A DNA stretch of 64,000 bases from Terrimonas ferruginea DSM 30193 (GTDB lineage: Bacteria; Bacteroidota; Bacteroidia; Chitinophagales; Chitinophagaceae): contig NZ_AUDS01000018.1 of NCBI RefSeq assembly GCF_000425585.1, forward strand, positions 90,563-154,562. The letters are read 5' to 3'. Shown here one piece after another: positions 53,525 through 62,575 of this stretch (its first letter is position 1; every line of letters starts with the position of its first letter). The position numbers and the translations under genes are program-made. The notes below the pieces were generated by a model. It worked only from the letters and a program-made list of their open reading frames with translations. It searched no databases and was not told the DNA's origin.

Positions 53525-53609
53525 ATCTCGTAAATTAATTCTTCACCGGGAAACCGGAACAATAACGTTTATAACATTCCTGTTAAGTTTTTGTTGGCAA
53601 ACCTGTTTT

Positions 53610-54500
53610 ATGGAATATAGACAATTGGGAAAAACCTCCGTCAACATATCAGTGATTTCATTCGGCTGCATGTCGCTCGGGCAGGATCAGGCGGTGAACG
53701 ATTCGCTGATTCGTAGTGCGATCGACGCAGGCATTAACCTTTTTGATACGGCGGATATCTACGATAAAGGACAAAACGAACGAAGCGTAGGCCATGCCCT
53801 GCGCGGTATCCGCGATAAAGTCATTCTTTGTACGAAAGTTGGTAATGTGGTAAAAGCGGATGGCAGCGGTCTTGACTGGAATCCATCACCGCCTCATATC
53901 CTGAAGTCTGTTGACGAATCCCTGCAGCGGTTGCAAACCGATTATATCGACCTCTATCAATTGCATGGCGGCACCATCGACGATCCGCGTGCGGAGATCA
54001 TCGCCACCTTCGAGAAATTACAGCAACAGGGAAAGATCAGGTATTATGGCATCTCCTCCATTCGTCCGAATGTGATCCGCGAATACGTAGCGCAATCACC
54101 TATCAGCAGCGTGATGATGCAATACAGCCTGCTTGACCGCCGGCCCGAAGAAACCGCCCTTTCTTTATTAAAAGAAAATGATATCAGCGTACTGGTTCGC
54201 GGTGCACTGGCACAGGGCCTGCTCGCGGGTAAACCTGCCCGCGACTATACGGGCTATGATAAAGAAACGGTGAGGCAATTGCAGGAGATAATCAAACGCT
54301 ATTCTTCACCTGAACGCTCCGCGGCGCAAACCGCCTTGCAGTTTGTATTAAAAAATCCGGCTGTCACTTCTGCCGTTACCGGCATCCGCACTCCGGAACA
54401 ATTAACTGAATTAACCAAACGGGTACCGCAACTCACCGATGAGGAATATGCAACTATCAAAGCCGCAGCAGCACCCAACCGGTACACCGATCATCGCTGA
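53610..54500 (+). CDS. Aldo/keto reductase
   Basis: 296 residues, TIM-barrel. The catalytic set is visible: Asp in NLFDTADIYDKG (with Tyr), Lys in LCTKVGNVV, and His in YQLHGGTIDDP. NADPH-binding residues lie near the C-terminus (VTSAVTGIRTPEQLTEL). It reduces carbonyl compounds with NADPH; the substrate is undetermined. It runs to the very end of a convergent M90 peptidase gene (10-bp overlap). Confidence 0.94.
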   Translation: MEYRQLGKTSVNISVISFGCMSLGQDQAVNDSLIRSAIDAGINLFDTADIYDKGQNERSVGHALRGIRDKVILCTKVGNVVKADGSGLDWNPSPPHILKSVDESLQRLQTDYIDLYQLHGGTIDDPRAEIIATFEKLQQQGKIRYYGISSIRPNVIREYVAQSPISSVMMQYSLLDRRPEETALSLLKENDISVLVRGALAQGLLAGKPARDYTGYDKETVRQLQEIIKRYSSPERSAAQTALQFVLKNPAVTSAVTGIRTPEQLTELTKRVPQLTDEEYATIKAAAAPNRYTDHR

Positions 54501-55282
54501 CCGGCGATATCGTTTTTAAAGATTTTTTCCAGCATCGCATACAGTTCCGGATGCTTTTCGCGGAGCAGTTCGGGACGCTCAAAGAAATATTCCGATACTA
54601 CCGCAAAGAATTCGGCTTCGTTCGTGGCGCCATACACGTCAATGTCCGACCGGTTCTGCCGTATTTCCTGTATACAACGGCGGATCAGTTGAATCCACGG
54701 AATCGAATATTGATGTTGTAAAAGCGCTTCAGGAATATCGTCCGTATCGCCGTCGGTCTTGTCGATCAGGTGCACAAATTCGTGGATGGCGGTATTGCGT
54801 TTGTCGGTGGTATTGGCAAAACCCTGCTCCAGGGCCTGGCGCGAAAGCATCATTACCTGTTGCAGCGGTCCATTGCCTACCATACCGAGTATATCGCGGT
54901 CGGGTCCGCGCTGCGCGAAATCGGTATTAAACGTTTCGGGATAAAGTAAAATCTCCCGGAGATTGGTATAATGCCAATCGGGGAATGCAAAAATCGGGAT
55001 GATGGCGCTGGCGCCGACGAGTACGCGGTCGAGTTCGGTGACGGTCACTCCCACCCCGGTGACGCTCACTCTTTGTAAAAAATCCAGCACTCTTTGTTCA
55101 AACTGCTGTTGCTGCGCCTCAGCCAACCGCTGATAAAATTTCACGTGTTTTTCCAGCAAAGGCCTGATGCCGGCGGCATCCAGCCCGTCCCCGGCCGTGC
55201 CTTTCCGGCGGGTGACGTAACGGATCATGGCGGCAACAATCACCAATAACACAACGAAAATGATAAATCCGGCTATTTTCAT
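54491..55282 (-). CDS. MtfA-type zinc-dependent peptidase (M90)
   Basis: 263 residues. An N-terminal helix (IAGFIIFVVLLVIVAAMIRY, about 3-22) may anchor it in the membrane. The peptidase domain carries HEFVHLID as the HExxH site (about residue 165) and a downstream NEAEFFAVVSEYFF glutamate. M90 peptidases such as E. coli MtfA bind the Mlc repressor and cleave small substrates. The membrane-anchored form is frequent in Bacteroidota. Confidence 0.88.
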   Translation of the reverse strand: MKIAGFIIFVVLLVIVAAMIRYVTRRKGTAGDGLDAAGIRPLLEKHVKFYQRLAEAQQQQFEQRVLDFLQRVSVTGVGVTVTELDRVLVGASAIIPIFAFPDWHYTNLREILLYPETFNTDFAQRGPDRDILGMVGNGPLQQVMMLSRQALEQGFANTTDKRNTAIHEFVHLIDKTDGDTDDIPEALLQHQYSIPWIQLIRRCIQEIRQNRSDIDVYGATNEAEFFAVVSEYFFERPELLREKHPELYAMLEKIFKNDIAGQR

Positions 55283-55320
55283 GGGAGTAAATTAAACAAC
55301 CGGGATAATTCTTTTGCAAT

Positions 55321-55328
55321 TATTTTTG
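55321..55328 (+). promoter_or_regulatory. Promoter -7 box for the bestrophin gene
   Basis: TATTTTTG matches TAnnTTTG, 19 bp before the bestrophin start at 55347. The -33 region is not clear. Confidence 0.45.
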
Positions 55329-55346
55329 GTCCACAAATTTACCTGC

Positions 55347-56240
55347 ATGGTATCCTACAACCCGAAGGAGTGGTTTTCCTTTATTTTTCGCTTTCACAAA
55401 GCCGATACATTCCGTAAGCTTACGCCGCTGATCCTCGGCATTGCCGCCTATTCCGGGCTGATCGCTTTTCTGGAACTGGAATACTGGCAACTATCGCAAA
55501 ACAGCTATGTAAAAGGTATTCCGGCCATGCACGGCCTGCTAGGCTTTGCCATTTCCATGTTGCTGGTATTCCGCACCAACACAGCTTATGACCGTTGGTG
55601 GGAAGGCCGCAAACTCTGGGGAAGCCTGGTAAATAACAGCCGCAACCTCGCGCTCAAACTCGACACTATCTTCGGTAAAGATTTTCCGGAAGAACGTTCT
55701 TTTTTCCGCACCATGATTCCGACTTATGCAAGCGTTCTGCATAAACATTTGCGAAGCGAACATACCCGTGTGGAATTATTCGACGACAACAAACACAAAA
55801 ACATCCTGGACGCAATCGATCATGAAAAGCATGTGCCCAACCAGGTAGCTTCGCTCATGTATCGCCATATACACCAGTTGTTCGTTGATAAAAAAATTAC
55901 GGGTGAACAATTGCTTTTTCTGAATGCGGAACTGCAATCGTTCACCGATATCTGCGGCGCCTGCGAACGTATCAAGAACACGCCTATCCCCTATTCGTAT
56001 ACGGTGTTCATCAAAAAATTCATTTTTATCTATATCATGACACTGCCGTTCGGCTATGTGTTCAGTCTCGGTTATTATGTGATTCCCGTAGTGGCTTTTG
56101 TATTCTATGTACTGGCCAGTCTGGAGATGATCGCTGAAGAAATCGAAGATCCGTTTGGCGGAGATGCCAACGATGTGCCTACCGAGAAAATTTCCCAGAA
56201 AATCCAGGAAGGCGTTGAGGACATCCTTGACGGTGCCTGA
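55347..56240 (+). CDS. Bestrophin-family (YneE-like) anion channel
   Basis: 297 residues from the ATG at 55347; the frame reaches 55314 but that part is not bestrophin-like. Family features are RTNTAYDRWWEGRKLWGSLV at about 75-95 and the early helix LTPLILGIAAYSGLIAFLEL. The C-terminal half has GDANDVPTEKISQKI. These pentameric channels conduct chloride, or other ions in bacterial members. It starts 64 bp from the divergent M90 peptidase gene. Confidence 0.93.
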   Translation: MVSYNPKEWFSFIFRFHKADTFRKLTPLILGIAAYSGLIAFLELEYWQLSQNSYVKGIPAMHGLLGFAISMLLVFRTNTAYDRWWEGRKLWGSLVNNSRNLALKLDTIFGKDFPEERSFFRTMIPTYASVLHKHLRSEHTRVELFDDNKHKNILDAIDHEKHVPNQVASLMYRHIHQLFVDKKITGEQLLFLNAELQSFTDICGACERIKNTPIPYSYTVFIKKFIFIYIMTLPFGYVFSLGYYVIPVVAFVFYVLASLEMIAEEIEDPFGGDANDVPTEKISQKIQEGVEDILDGA

Positions 56241-56248
56241 TCAATCGA

Positions 56249-58624
56249 ATGCTTATGAGACCAATCATTTTAGCGGCCTGTATCTTTTCAGGCCTTGCAT
56301 CACAGGCGCAGCAGACCATTCCCCTGACCGTGGAGCAAATCATGCAGGATCCGGCATGGATAGGCACCTCACCATCCCGTCCGCGATGGCCGGCCAACAG
56401 TGAGCGGTTGTATTTCGACTGGAACCCGGTGCGTGCTGTGTCCGACTCATTGTATATGATCGATCCGCGGAAACCTGCCCCGGAGCGCGTGAGTACTGTT
56501 TCCCAGAAGGAAATCATCTGGGACGATGCAGTTACTTATAATAAACAAAGAACCGCCGGCGTATTCAGCCGCGAGGGTGACGTATTTTATTTTACCCAAA
56601 AGCCATTCCGGGTGGTGCGGATTACGGAAACGGTGGACATCGAGAGCAATCCCGCTTTTTCCTATACTGATACACGGGTGGTGTATCAACGCAATCAGCA
56701 ATTGTATGCCTGGGACATTCAAACCGGCAGCACGCGCCAGTTGATACAATTTCAAACCGGTGAAGCCAACGAGCGTCAGGCAAAACCTTCAACCGAAGAA
56801 GAATGGTTGAAAAAAGATCAGTTGAGTTACATGCAGGTGTTGAAAGAGCGCGCAGATAAAAGCAAGGCAGCGGAAGAAGCACGCCGCGCGGCGCAATCCA
56901 AACCGCTCCGCAAAATCAGTATCGGTGATCAGACATTGCAGGATCCCGCGGCAAGTCCCGACGGCAGATTCATTACTTACCGTTTGGTAAAACAAGCTGC
57001 GGCAAAAACGACGATCGTCCCGGCTTATGTAACAGAATCCGGGTATACAACCGATATACCGGCGCGCACCAAAGTGGGTAGCCCGCTTCGCAGCACTACT
57101 TTTTATTTATACGATAGCGTGCGGGATACGGTATGGAAGCTGGCCACGGATTCATTACCGGGCATCTATGATATACCGGCTTATATGAGTGACTATCCGA
57201 AGGCGGTATCCGATAAAAAAGAAAAAAAACCGCGGGAGACCATGGTGTATGGCCGCGAATGGAATGCCAGCGGAACCAAACTCCTGCTCGATATCCGTGC
57301 GCAGGATAACAAAGACAGATGGCTGGTACTCTGGGATACAGCTTCCCGTCAATTATCATTGGTAGAACGCCAGCATGATGACGCGTGGATCGGCGGCCCG
57401 GCCGCTTCGCAGGGAAGTTTCGGCTGGATAAATGAAACGAATCTCTGGTATTTATCGGAATACTCGGGTTATAGTCATTTATATACCTATGATGTTGTGC
57501 AAACCAAAAGCAAAGCCCTTACAGGAAGTGATTACGAAGTGCAGCAGGCGCAACTATCCATCGATAAGAAAAATTTCTACCTCACCACCAACAAAGTTCA
57601 TCCGGGCGAAAAGCATTTTTATCGCATGTCAGTGGATGGAAAGACTACTGTTCAATTGACGAAGTCCGAAGGTGCGCACCAGGTTTATTTGTCGCCGGAC
57701 GAGCAATGGATGGCGGTATTGTATTCGGGTATGGTGCAACCCTGGGAACTGTACCTGCAAAAAACAGCCGATGCACTGGCTGGCAAAGCGCCGTTGCAGA
57801 TCACGAACCTGGCGATGACGGATAGTTTTAAAAAATACCAATGGCAAAAGCCTGAGTTGACAACAATCGTTGCCCGCGATGGTAAACGCGTTTATGCCAG
57901 AATATACCAACCAACCGATCCAAAGCCCAACGCACCGTTGGTATTCTTCGTACATGGCGCCGGTTATTTACAAAATGCGCATAAATGGTGGAGCAGTTAT
58001 TTCCGGGAATTCATGTTCAATAATCTGCTGGCGCAAAAAGGCTACTATGTAGTGGATATGGATTATCGTGGCAGCGCGGGTTACGGGGGCAACTGGCGTA
58101 CCGGTATTTATCGTCACATGGGTGGCAAAGACCTGACGGATCATATCGATGCCATCGAATACATGCGGCATCAGTATAAAGTAGATACCGGTCGTGTTGG
58201 CATCTATGGCGGTTCATACGGCGGCTTTATTACCTTGATGGCTCTGTTTACCAGTCCGGGTACATTCAAAGCAGGCGCGGCTTTGCGCCCGGTCACGGAT
58301 TGGGCCAACTACAATCATGGTTATACGGCCAATATTCTAAATGAACCACAGACCGACAGCATTGCTTACCGCAAGAGTTCGCCTATCTATTATGCGTCGG
58401 GATTGCAGGATCATCTGCTGATGTGCCACGGTATGGTGGACGTGAATGTGCACTACCAGGATGTGGTGAAACTGTCGCAGCGGCTGATCGAACTGGGCAA
58501 GGACAACTGGGAACTGGCCCCCTATCCGATGGAAGATCACGCCTTTGTGGAGCCATCGAGCTGGACGGACGAGTACAGGCGTATATTGAAACTATTTGAA
58601 ACAATTTTAAAAAAGGATCGGTAA
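56249..58624 (+). CDS. S9-family prolyl-oligopeptidase-like exopeptidase, exported
   Basis: 791 residues with a signal peptide (ILAACIFSGLASQAQQ). An N-terminal beta-propeller (about 40-520) is followed by an alpha/beta-hydrolase catalytic domain. Catalytic residues: Ser in GIYGGSYGGF, Asp in GMVDVNVHYQD, His in MEDHAFVEP. This matches dipeptidyl-peptidase IV-type enzymes that trim N-terminal dipeptides in the periplasm. It begins 8 bp after the bestrophin gene, so it may be co-transcribed with it. The TlpA-like gene follows after 45 bp. Confidence 0.94.
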   Translation: MLMRPIILAACIFSGLASQAQQTIPLTVEQIMQDPAWIGTSPSRPRWPANSERLYFDWNPVRAVSDSLYMIDPRKPAPERVSTVSQKEIIWDDAVTYNKQRTAGVFSREGDVFYFTQKPFRVVRITETVDIESNPAFSYTDTRVVYQRNQQLYAWDIQTGSTRQLIQFQTGEANERQAKPSTEEEWLKKDQLSYMQVLKERADKSKAAEEARRAAQSKPLRKISIGDQTLQDPAASPDGRFITYRLVKQAAAKTTIVPAYVTESGYTTDIPARTKVGSPLRSTTFYLYDSVRDTVWKLATDSLPGIYDIPAYMSDYPKAVSDKKEKKPRETMVYGREWNASGTKLLLDIRAQDNKDRWLVLWDTASRQLSLVERQHDDAWIGGPAASQGSFGWINETNLWYLSEYSGYSHLYTYDVVQTKSKALTGSDYEVQQAQLSIDKKNFYLTTNKVHPGEKHFYRMSVDGKTTVQLTKSEGAHQVYLSPDEQWMAVLYSGMVQPWELYLQKTADALAGKAPLQITNLAMTDSFKKYQWQKPELTTIVARDGKRVYARIYQPTDPKPNAPLVFFVHGAGYLQNAHKWWSSYFREFMFNNLLAQKGYYVVDMDYRGSAGYGGNWRTGIYRHMGGKDLTDHIDAIEYMRHQYKVDTGRVGIYGGSYGGFITLMALFTSPGTFKAGAALRPVTDWANYNHGYTANILNEPQTDSIAYRKSSPIYYASGLQDHLLMCHGMVDVNVHYQDVVKLSQRLIELGKDNWELAPYPMEDHAFVEPSSWTDEYRRILKLFETILKKDR

Positions 58625-58669
58625 CTTTAAGGGTTCTATCTCCAATTATCAACTAACTTTTTCTTCTAC

Positions 58670-60583
58670 ATGATGAAAAAAATAATGTATGCGCTGGTCA
58701 TGACCGGCCTGAGTTCTGCGGCACTGGCTCAGCAGGCACTCTCCTATTCGCCTGAAAAACCAAAAGCCGGCGACGTAGTTAACTTTGAATACGTGCAAGG
58801 CGGTGACCTTACGGGCATCCAGGCATTGCCACAGGCAAGAATTTATTTCTATGGCGGCCCGATGACCAAAGTGGTGGAAGTGCCGCTTACCCGCAGCAAA
58901 GGCAAACTGGTTGGCAATGTGAAGGTGGACAGCGCCGCCAACCTGATGGTATTTGCTTTCACTGCAGATAACAAATTCGACCACAACGATTCAAAAGGAT
59001 ATTACACCAACCTGTATAACGGCGACAGCATAAAGGCCGGCAGCTATATCAGTCTTGCCTCCTTCTATTCAGGTATGGGCCGCAGAAGTGCGGGTGTTGA
59101 CCTGAACAGTGCTTACGCGGTGGAAGCGTACAACAAAGAATTTGCGCTTTATCCAGCCAGCCGCAAAACCAATCTGTTTGGATATGCACGCGCGCTGAAC
59201 AACGAGAAAAAAGCGGAAGCAGCGCCGATCCTGCAAAAAGAAATCGAAAGCCTCCTCAAAGAAGGACTGACCAAAGAATCCGACTATACATTGGTAGAAA
59301 ACCTTTACAATGTGTTGAAACTGCCTCAGCAGGCAAAACTCGTTGCTTCATTGAAGAAAGAAAAATATCCTGATGGCTCCTGGAAAGCGGGCGAAGCAGC
59401 GGATAAATATTATGGAGAAAAAGACGTAGCCAAAAAACTGGAACTGCTGAAGGCGCTGGAAAGCCGTTCGGCTTCTGACAGTAACTGGGCTTACCTGAAA
59501 GGAACACTGCCTTTTTACCGCCAGATGATGGCAAATGCCTATGCCAATGCAAAAGACTGGGATGGTTTTAAAAACTATGTAGCGGCTGCAGGATTCGATG
59601 ATGCGACGAAAGCGGGCATTTGTAACAGCGTAGCCTGGAAACTGCAGGAAGACAGCAGCAATCTCCAATATGCAATGGAGCTTTCCAAATTTGCAACGGA
59701 ATGGGCACAGAAAAATTACAAAAAGCCCACGGATCCCAAGCCTGATAACATGACAACGGATCAATGGAAAGAAAACCGCAAATATGCGTATGGTCAATAT
59801 GCAGACACCTACTCGATGGTGCTGTACAAACTCGGCAAATCCAAAACCGCGCTTCCTTATATCCGTGAAGCAACATTTGACATCAACGAAGGAAAAAACC
59901 CGGACTACAACAATACCTACGCGCTCGTAGCGTCGAAGGCACTGCCAGTGAAAACATACAAACCACAACTGGAAAAATTTGTAGTAGAAGGTAAATCGAC
60001 CAGCAAGATCAACGAGATCCTGCGTGAAGCTTATGGTAAGAAAGACGGATTTGACGACTACATGGCCAACCTGCAAAAAGCCGGTCAGGTGAAAATGCTG
60101 GAAGACCTGCGTAAATCCATGCTGAATGATGCGGCTCCTGCATTTGCATTAGTGAACCTGGAAGGAAAAACCGTAAGCCTCGCTGATCTGAAAGGAAAGG
60201 TAGTGGTAGTAGACTTCTGGGCCACCTGGTGCGGTCCTTGTAAGGCGTCCTTCCCCGGCATGCAGAAAGCGCTGAACCAATACAAAGATGACCCTAATGT
60301 GAAATTTGTCTTCATTGACACCTGGGAAAATGTAGCCGACAAAAAGAAAAATGCGGCCGACTTTATTACGAAAAATAGCTACACGTTCGATGTGCTGATG
60401 GACACGGAAGACAAAGTAGTCTCCCAATTCAAAGTGGAAGGCATTCCGACCAAATTCGTAATCGACAAAGAAGGCAAGATCCGCTTCAAAGCGGTGGGCT
60501 TCGATGGCAGCGACGACAAACTGGTTCAGGAGCTGACAGCGATGATCCAATTGGCGAGTGGCGAGGAAAAGAAAGCTTTTTAA
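58670..60583 (+). CDS. TlpA-like thioredoxin-fold protein with long N-terminal region
   Basis: 637 residues (an alternative ATG is at 58673). Signal peptide ends ALAQQ. The N-terminal ~490 residues contain a beta-rich start (KPKAGDVVNFEYVQGGDL) and a helical, tetratricopeptide-like middle (for example YKLGKSKTALPYIREATFDI). A C-terminal thioredoxin domain has WCGPC with cysteines 521 and 524, and cis-proline near GIPTKFVIDK. It is likely a periplasmic disulfide reductase. It ends at an intrinsic terminator. Confidence 0.93.
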   Translation: MMKKIMYALVMTGLSSAALAQQALSYSPEKPKAGDVVNFEYVQGGDLTGIQALPQARIYFYGGPMTKVVEVPLTRSKGKLVGNVKVDSAANLMVFAFTADNKFDHNDSKGYYTNLYNGDSIKAGSYISLASFYSGMGRRSAGVDLNSAYAVEAYNKEFALYPASRKTNLFGYARALNNEKKAEAAPILQKEIESLLKEGLTKESDYTLVENLYNVLKLPQQAKLVASLKKEKYPDGSWKAGEAADKYYGEKDVAKKLELLKALESRSASDSNWAYLKGTLPFYRQMMANAYANAKDWDGFKNYVAAAGFDDATKAGICNSVAWKLQEDSSNLQYAMELSKFATEWAQKNYKKPTDPKPDNMTTDQWKENRKYAYGQYADTYSMVLYKLGKSKTALPYIREATFDINEGKNPDYNNTYALVASKALPVKTYKPQLEKFVVEGKSTSKINEILREAYGKKDGFDDYMANLQKAGQVKMLEDLRKSMLNDAAPAFALVNLEGKTVSLADLKGKVVVVDFWATWCGPCKASFPGMQKALNQYKDDPNVKFVFIDTWENVADKKKNAADFITKNSYTFDVLMDTEDKVVSQFKVEGIPTKFVIDKEGKIRFKAVGFDGSDDKLVQELTAMIQLASGEEKKAF

Positions 60584-60607
60584 AATCTTTTTTTAGATAT
60601 AATGGAG

Positions 60608-60634
60608 AGACCGGCTTTAGGGCCGGTCTTTTTT
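60608..60634 (+). terminator. Intrinsic terminator after the TlpA-like gene
   Basis: Stem AGACCGGC (60608-60615) with GCCGGTCT (60622-60629), followed by T6. Confidence 0.88.
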
Positions 60635-60735
60635 ATTTGTCTTCCAAAATATTATAATGAAGTTATGTTGCTCCTTCGTATCTAGATCAATCTCGCATTG
60701 TGCTACTTGAACTGAATTTAAAGTGTCACCCTCGA

Positions 60736-61140
60736 GTAAGCGACTATTTTTAATCAAGTAGTCTGTGACAAGGCGTTCTTTTTTTCTCGAATCATTTACG
60801 TGATGTTCTTAAGTACTACAATAACGTCGATAGTACTATCCGCTTACGCAATCGATGGCCGGTTGACTGTCGACAACAACCTGGTAGAGAACAGCATACG
60901 CCCGGTAGCACTGGGTAGGAAGAATTATTTGTTTGCCGGCAGTCATGAAGCAGCGAAGCGGCATGTTGTATTCTTTAACCCGGCACCTGTAAGATGCACG
61001 GTATAGATCCTTATACCTGGCTGAACGAAGTTCTACACCTTATCGCTGGTCACCCGGTTAACAAAGTAGCTGAACTTCTGCCACATCGATACAAAAACAA
61101 TTAGCGATCAACGGGTGTAGTTGCTCGGAGGCTTACAGTG
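60736..61140 (+). mobile_element. IS66-family remnant
   Basis: A decayed transposase C-terminus lies inside. The right edge GCTCGGAGGCTTACAG reads from the other side as GTAAGCCTCCGAG, like an IS66 end, and GTAAGCG at 60736-60742 may be the left end. The rest of the IS is deleted. The region between the TlpA terminator and 60736 shows nothing else recognisable. Confidence 0.55.
60810..61104 (+). pseudogene. IS66-type transposase, C-terminal fragment with frameshifts
   Basis: Frame 1 reads LSAYAIDGRLTVDNNLVENS then IRPVALGRKNYLFAGSHEAA, the conserved IS66 DDE C-terminal stretch. After KRH the match moves to another frame (MLYSL) and then to a third, which encodes CKMHGIDPYTWLNEVLHLIA and ends HPVNKVAELLPHRYK before TAG at 61102-61104. 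At least two frameshifts and complete loss of the N-terminal part make it non-functional. Confidence 0.85.
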
Positions 61141-61149
61141 TATCAAACA

Positions 61150-61650
61150 CTAATACTTTATAAACTCTTTCGCTACAAGTTTAAGTTCCGAAATCTGTTT
61201 CTTTAAATCTTCGCGACGAGTTTTTTCTTCAACAAATGACAAATACTGTTCTGCATCTTCAAGTAAGGCCAAATCTTTTTCAGGATCACCATCATAAGGA
61301 TACCCGGCATCTATTTCATGCTGATTCATATTAACCCCATTTAGCAGCATCAAAAAAAATAAGGATAGCGTATCCTGATCATTGGGGTTTAAGTCAACAG
61401 ATTTCCTCAAGAGCTTCGAATCAAAGCTCCATTTATATGGGATTGGGTTATCTGGCTCATCATTAATCCAATTGGCAATTTCTGGCTTTATCAACTCCTT
61501 ATTAAAGTTCTCAGGAATATATAAGCTATAATTATCTGTCTGAAAAGCAAGATCGTAAATATTATTTACAAGCCATCGACGTGATTTATTTTCTTCATTT
61601 TTGAAATCAGAGAAAAATAAACTCAACTCGTTAAATGCTTCCTTTCTCAA
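61150..61650 (-). CDS. Probable immunity protein for the orphan RHS toxin tip, start disrupted or non-canonical
   Basis: 166 residues from a TTG at 61650. Coding sequence clearly extends upstream in frame (YREKGLRKEAF) to a TGA at 61695-61693. Beyond that stop the same frame gives MVNMEDIEKTK from an ATG at 61728, four bases after the toxin-tip stop. The protein is acidic and helical, with no signal peptide. Position directly after a toxin tip on the same strand is typical of immunity genes. The in-frame TGA suggests a nonsense mutation or an unusual start. I do not recognise the family. Confidence 0.6.
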   Translation of the reverse strand: MRKEAFNELSLFFSDFKNEENKSRRWLVNNIYDLAFQTDNYSLYIPENFNKELIKPEIANWINDEPDNPIPYKWSFDSKLLRKSVDLNPNDQDTLSLFFLMLLNGVNMNQHEIDAGYPYDGDPEKDLALLEDAEQYLSFVEEKTRREDLKKQISELKLVAKEFIKY

Positions 61651-61731
61651 GCCTTTTTCACGATAGTTTAAATAATTGATATAATGAATAGTTCATTTTG
61701 TCTTTTCAATGTCCTCCATATTTACCATTGT

Positions 61732-62073
61732 TTATTTTATAACATTTTGATGCTGTTTTAGTTTGTTATCATCTGCTTTGCCTGCATTAAAATGTCCTGG
61801 TTGATCTCCTTTGCCTCCATCATTATATTTGGCTGGCTTATCTTGTCTGATTTTAATCTTTTGGCCTTTTGAATTTGTATATTCATACTGTTTAACATTC
61901 CTATTGTTAAGTTTAGCCTTATTGCCCTGGTCTGTATTAGGTTTTATGGTTCTGTCGGGTTGCTGACTTCTAGGGATGCCATTTTGATCCTTTGCATTTC
62001 GCAAGGCTTCCCTTGCAGTAATTCTCGGTCTTGTTGGCTTAAGCGATTCTAGGTTTAGCTTCGAGATAGTTCG
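61732..62073 (-). pseudogene. Orphan RHS C-terminal toxin tip, HNH/Endo VII-like nuclease
   Basis: Open from 62073 (just after a TGA) to the stop at 61732, with no ATG; TTG at 62004 is the first possible start. The translation has the RHS-tip linker (LESLKPTRPRITAREALRNA) and then GIPRSQQPDRTIKPNTDQGN. The nuclease-like end has QYEYTNSKGQKIKIRQD and GGKGDQPGHFNAGK. It resembles HNH/endonuclease VII-fold toxins seen at RHS C-termini. Without a start codon or an RHS core in frame, it is a displaced cassette that can be reactivated by recombination with the main RHS gene. Confidence 0.65.
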
Positions 62074-62143
62074 TCAACCGTAACGATCATTTTTGTTCCG
62101 AAAATCACAGCTTTTTTAGGTATTACGCTATTCGGCTAGTCAA

Positions 62144-62554
62144 TCATTTATTTTTTTTCCCTTGGAAAAATAAATAAAATAACCCAACAAGTATAAAAGC
62201 ACCGAACCCTGCCATACCCCATTTATCATCAGAAGTATCGATGATAGTGGGAAAATAAAGATCATGCTTATTGTTGTAAAGTACTTCTATCGAGTCGCCG
62301 ACATTTAACGTTGCACAAATCTGAGGCCCTACATTGACAATCTCATTTTCTTTAGAACCTCTGAAAACAAAATAATTTTGACTGTTCTTACTTCCCCTGC
62401 AGTGCACCTTATCAACCCGAACTTTGAATAATTCGCCAGATTCCATCGTTTCAATGTGCATCCGATATCTGAAAAAAGACAGAAGAAACAATATCGTCAT
62501 CAGACAAATAAAAGCCAGATAAATATGTCTCGGCTTAATTTTTGCAAAATTCAT
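62144..62554 (-). CDS. Two-helix membrane protein, possible immunity protein of the RHS gene
   Basis: 136 residues. N-terminal helix (IYLAFICLMTILFLLSFF, about 11-28), an extracytoplasmic beta region (about 30-105) with the DUF3592-like pattern VDKVHCRGS...VGDSIEVLY, and a second helix (GMAGFGAFILVGLFYLFF, about 112-130). It starts 21 bp after the RHS gene on the same strand. Position suggests immunity to that gene's toxin tip. Its fold alone would not show this. Confidence 0.6.
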   Translation of the reverse strand: MNFAKIKPRHIYLAFICLMTILFLLSFFRYRMHIETMESGELFKVRVDKVHCRGSKNSQNYFVFRGSKENEIVNVGPQICATLNVGDSIEVLYNNKHDLYFPTIIDTSDDKWGMAGFGAFILVGLFYLFFQGKKNK

Positions 62555-62575
62555 GATTCAAAGTTATTACTTTTA

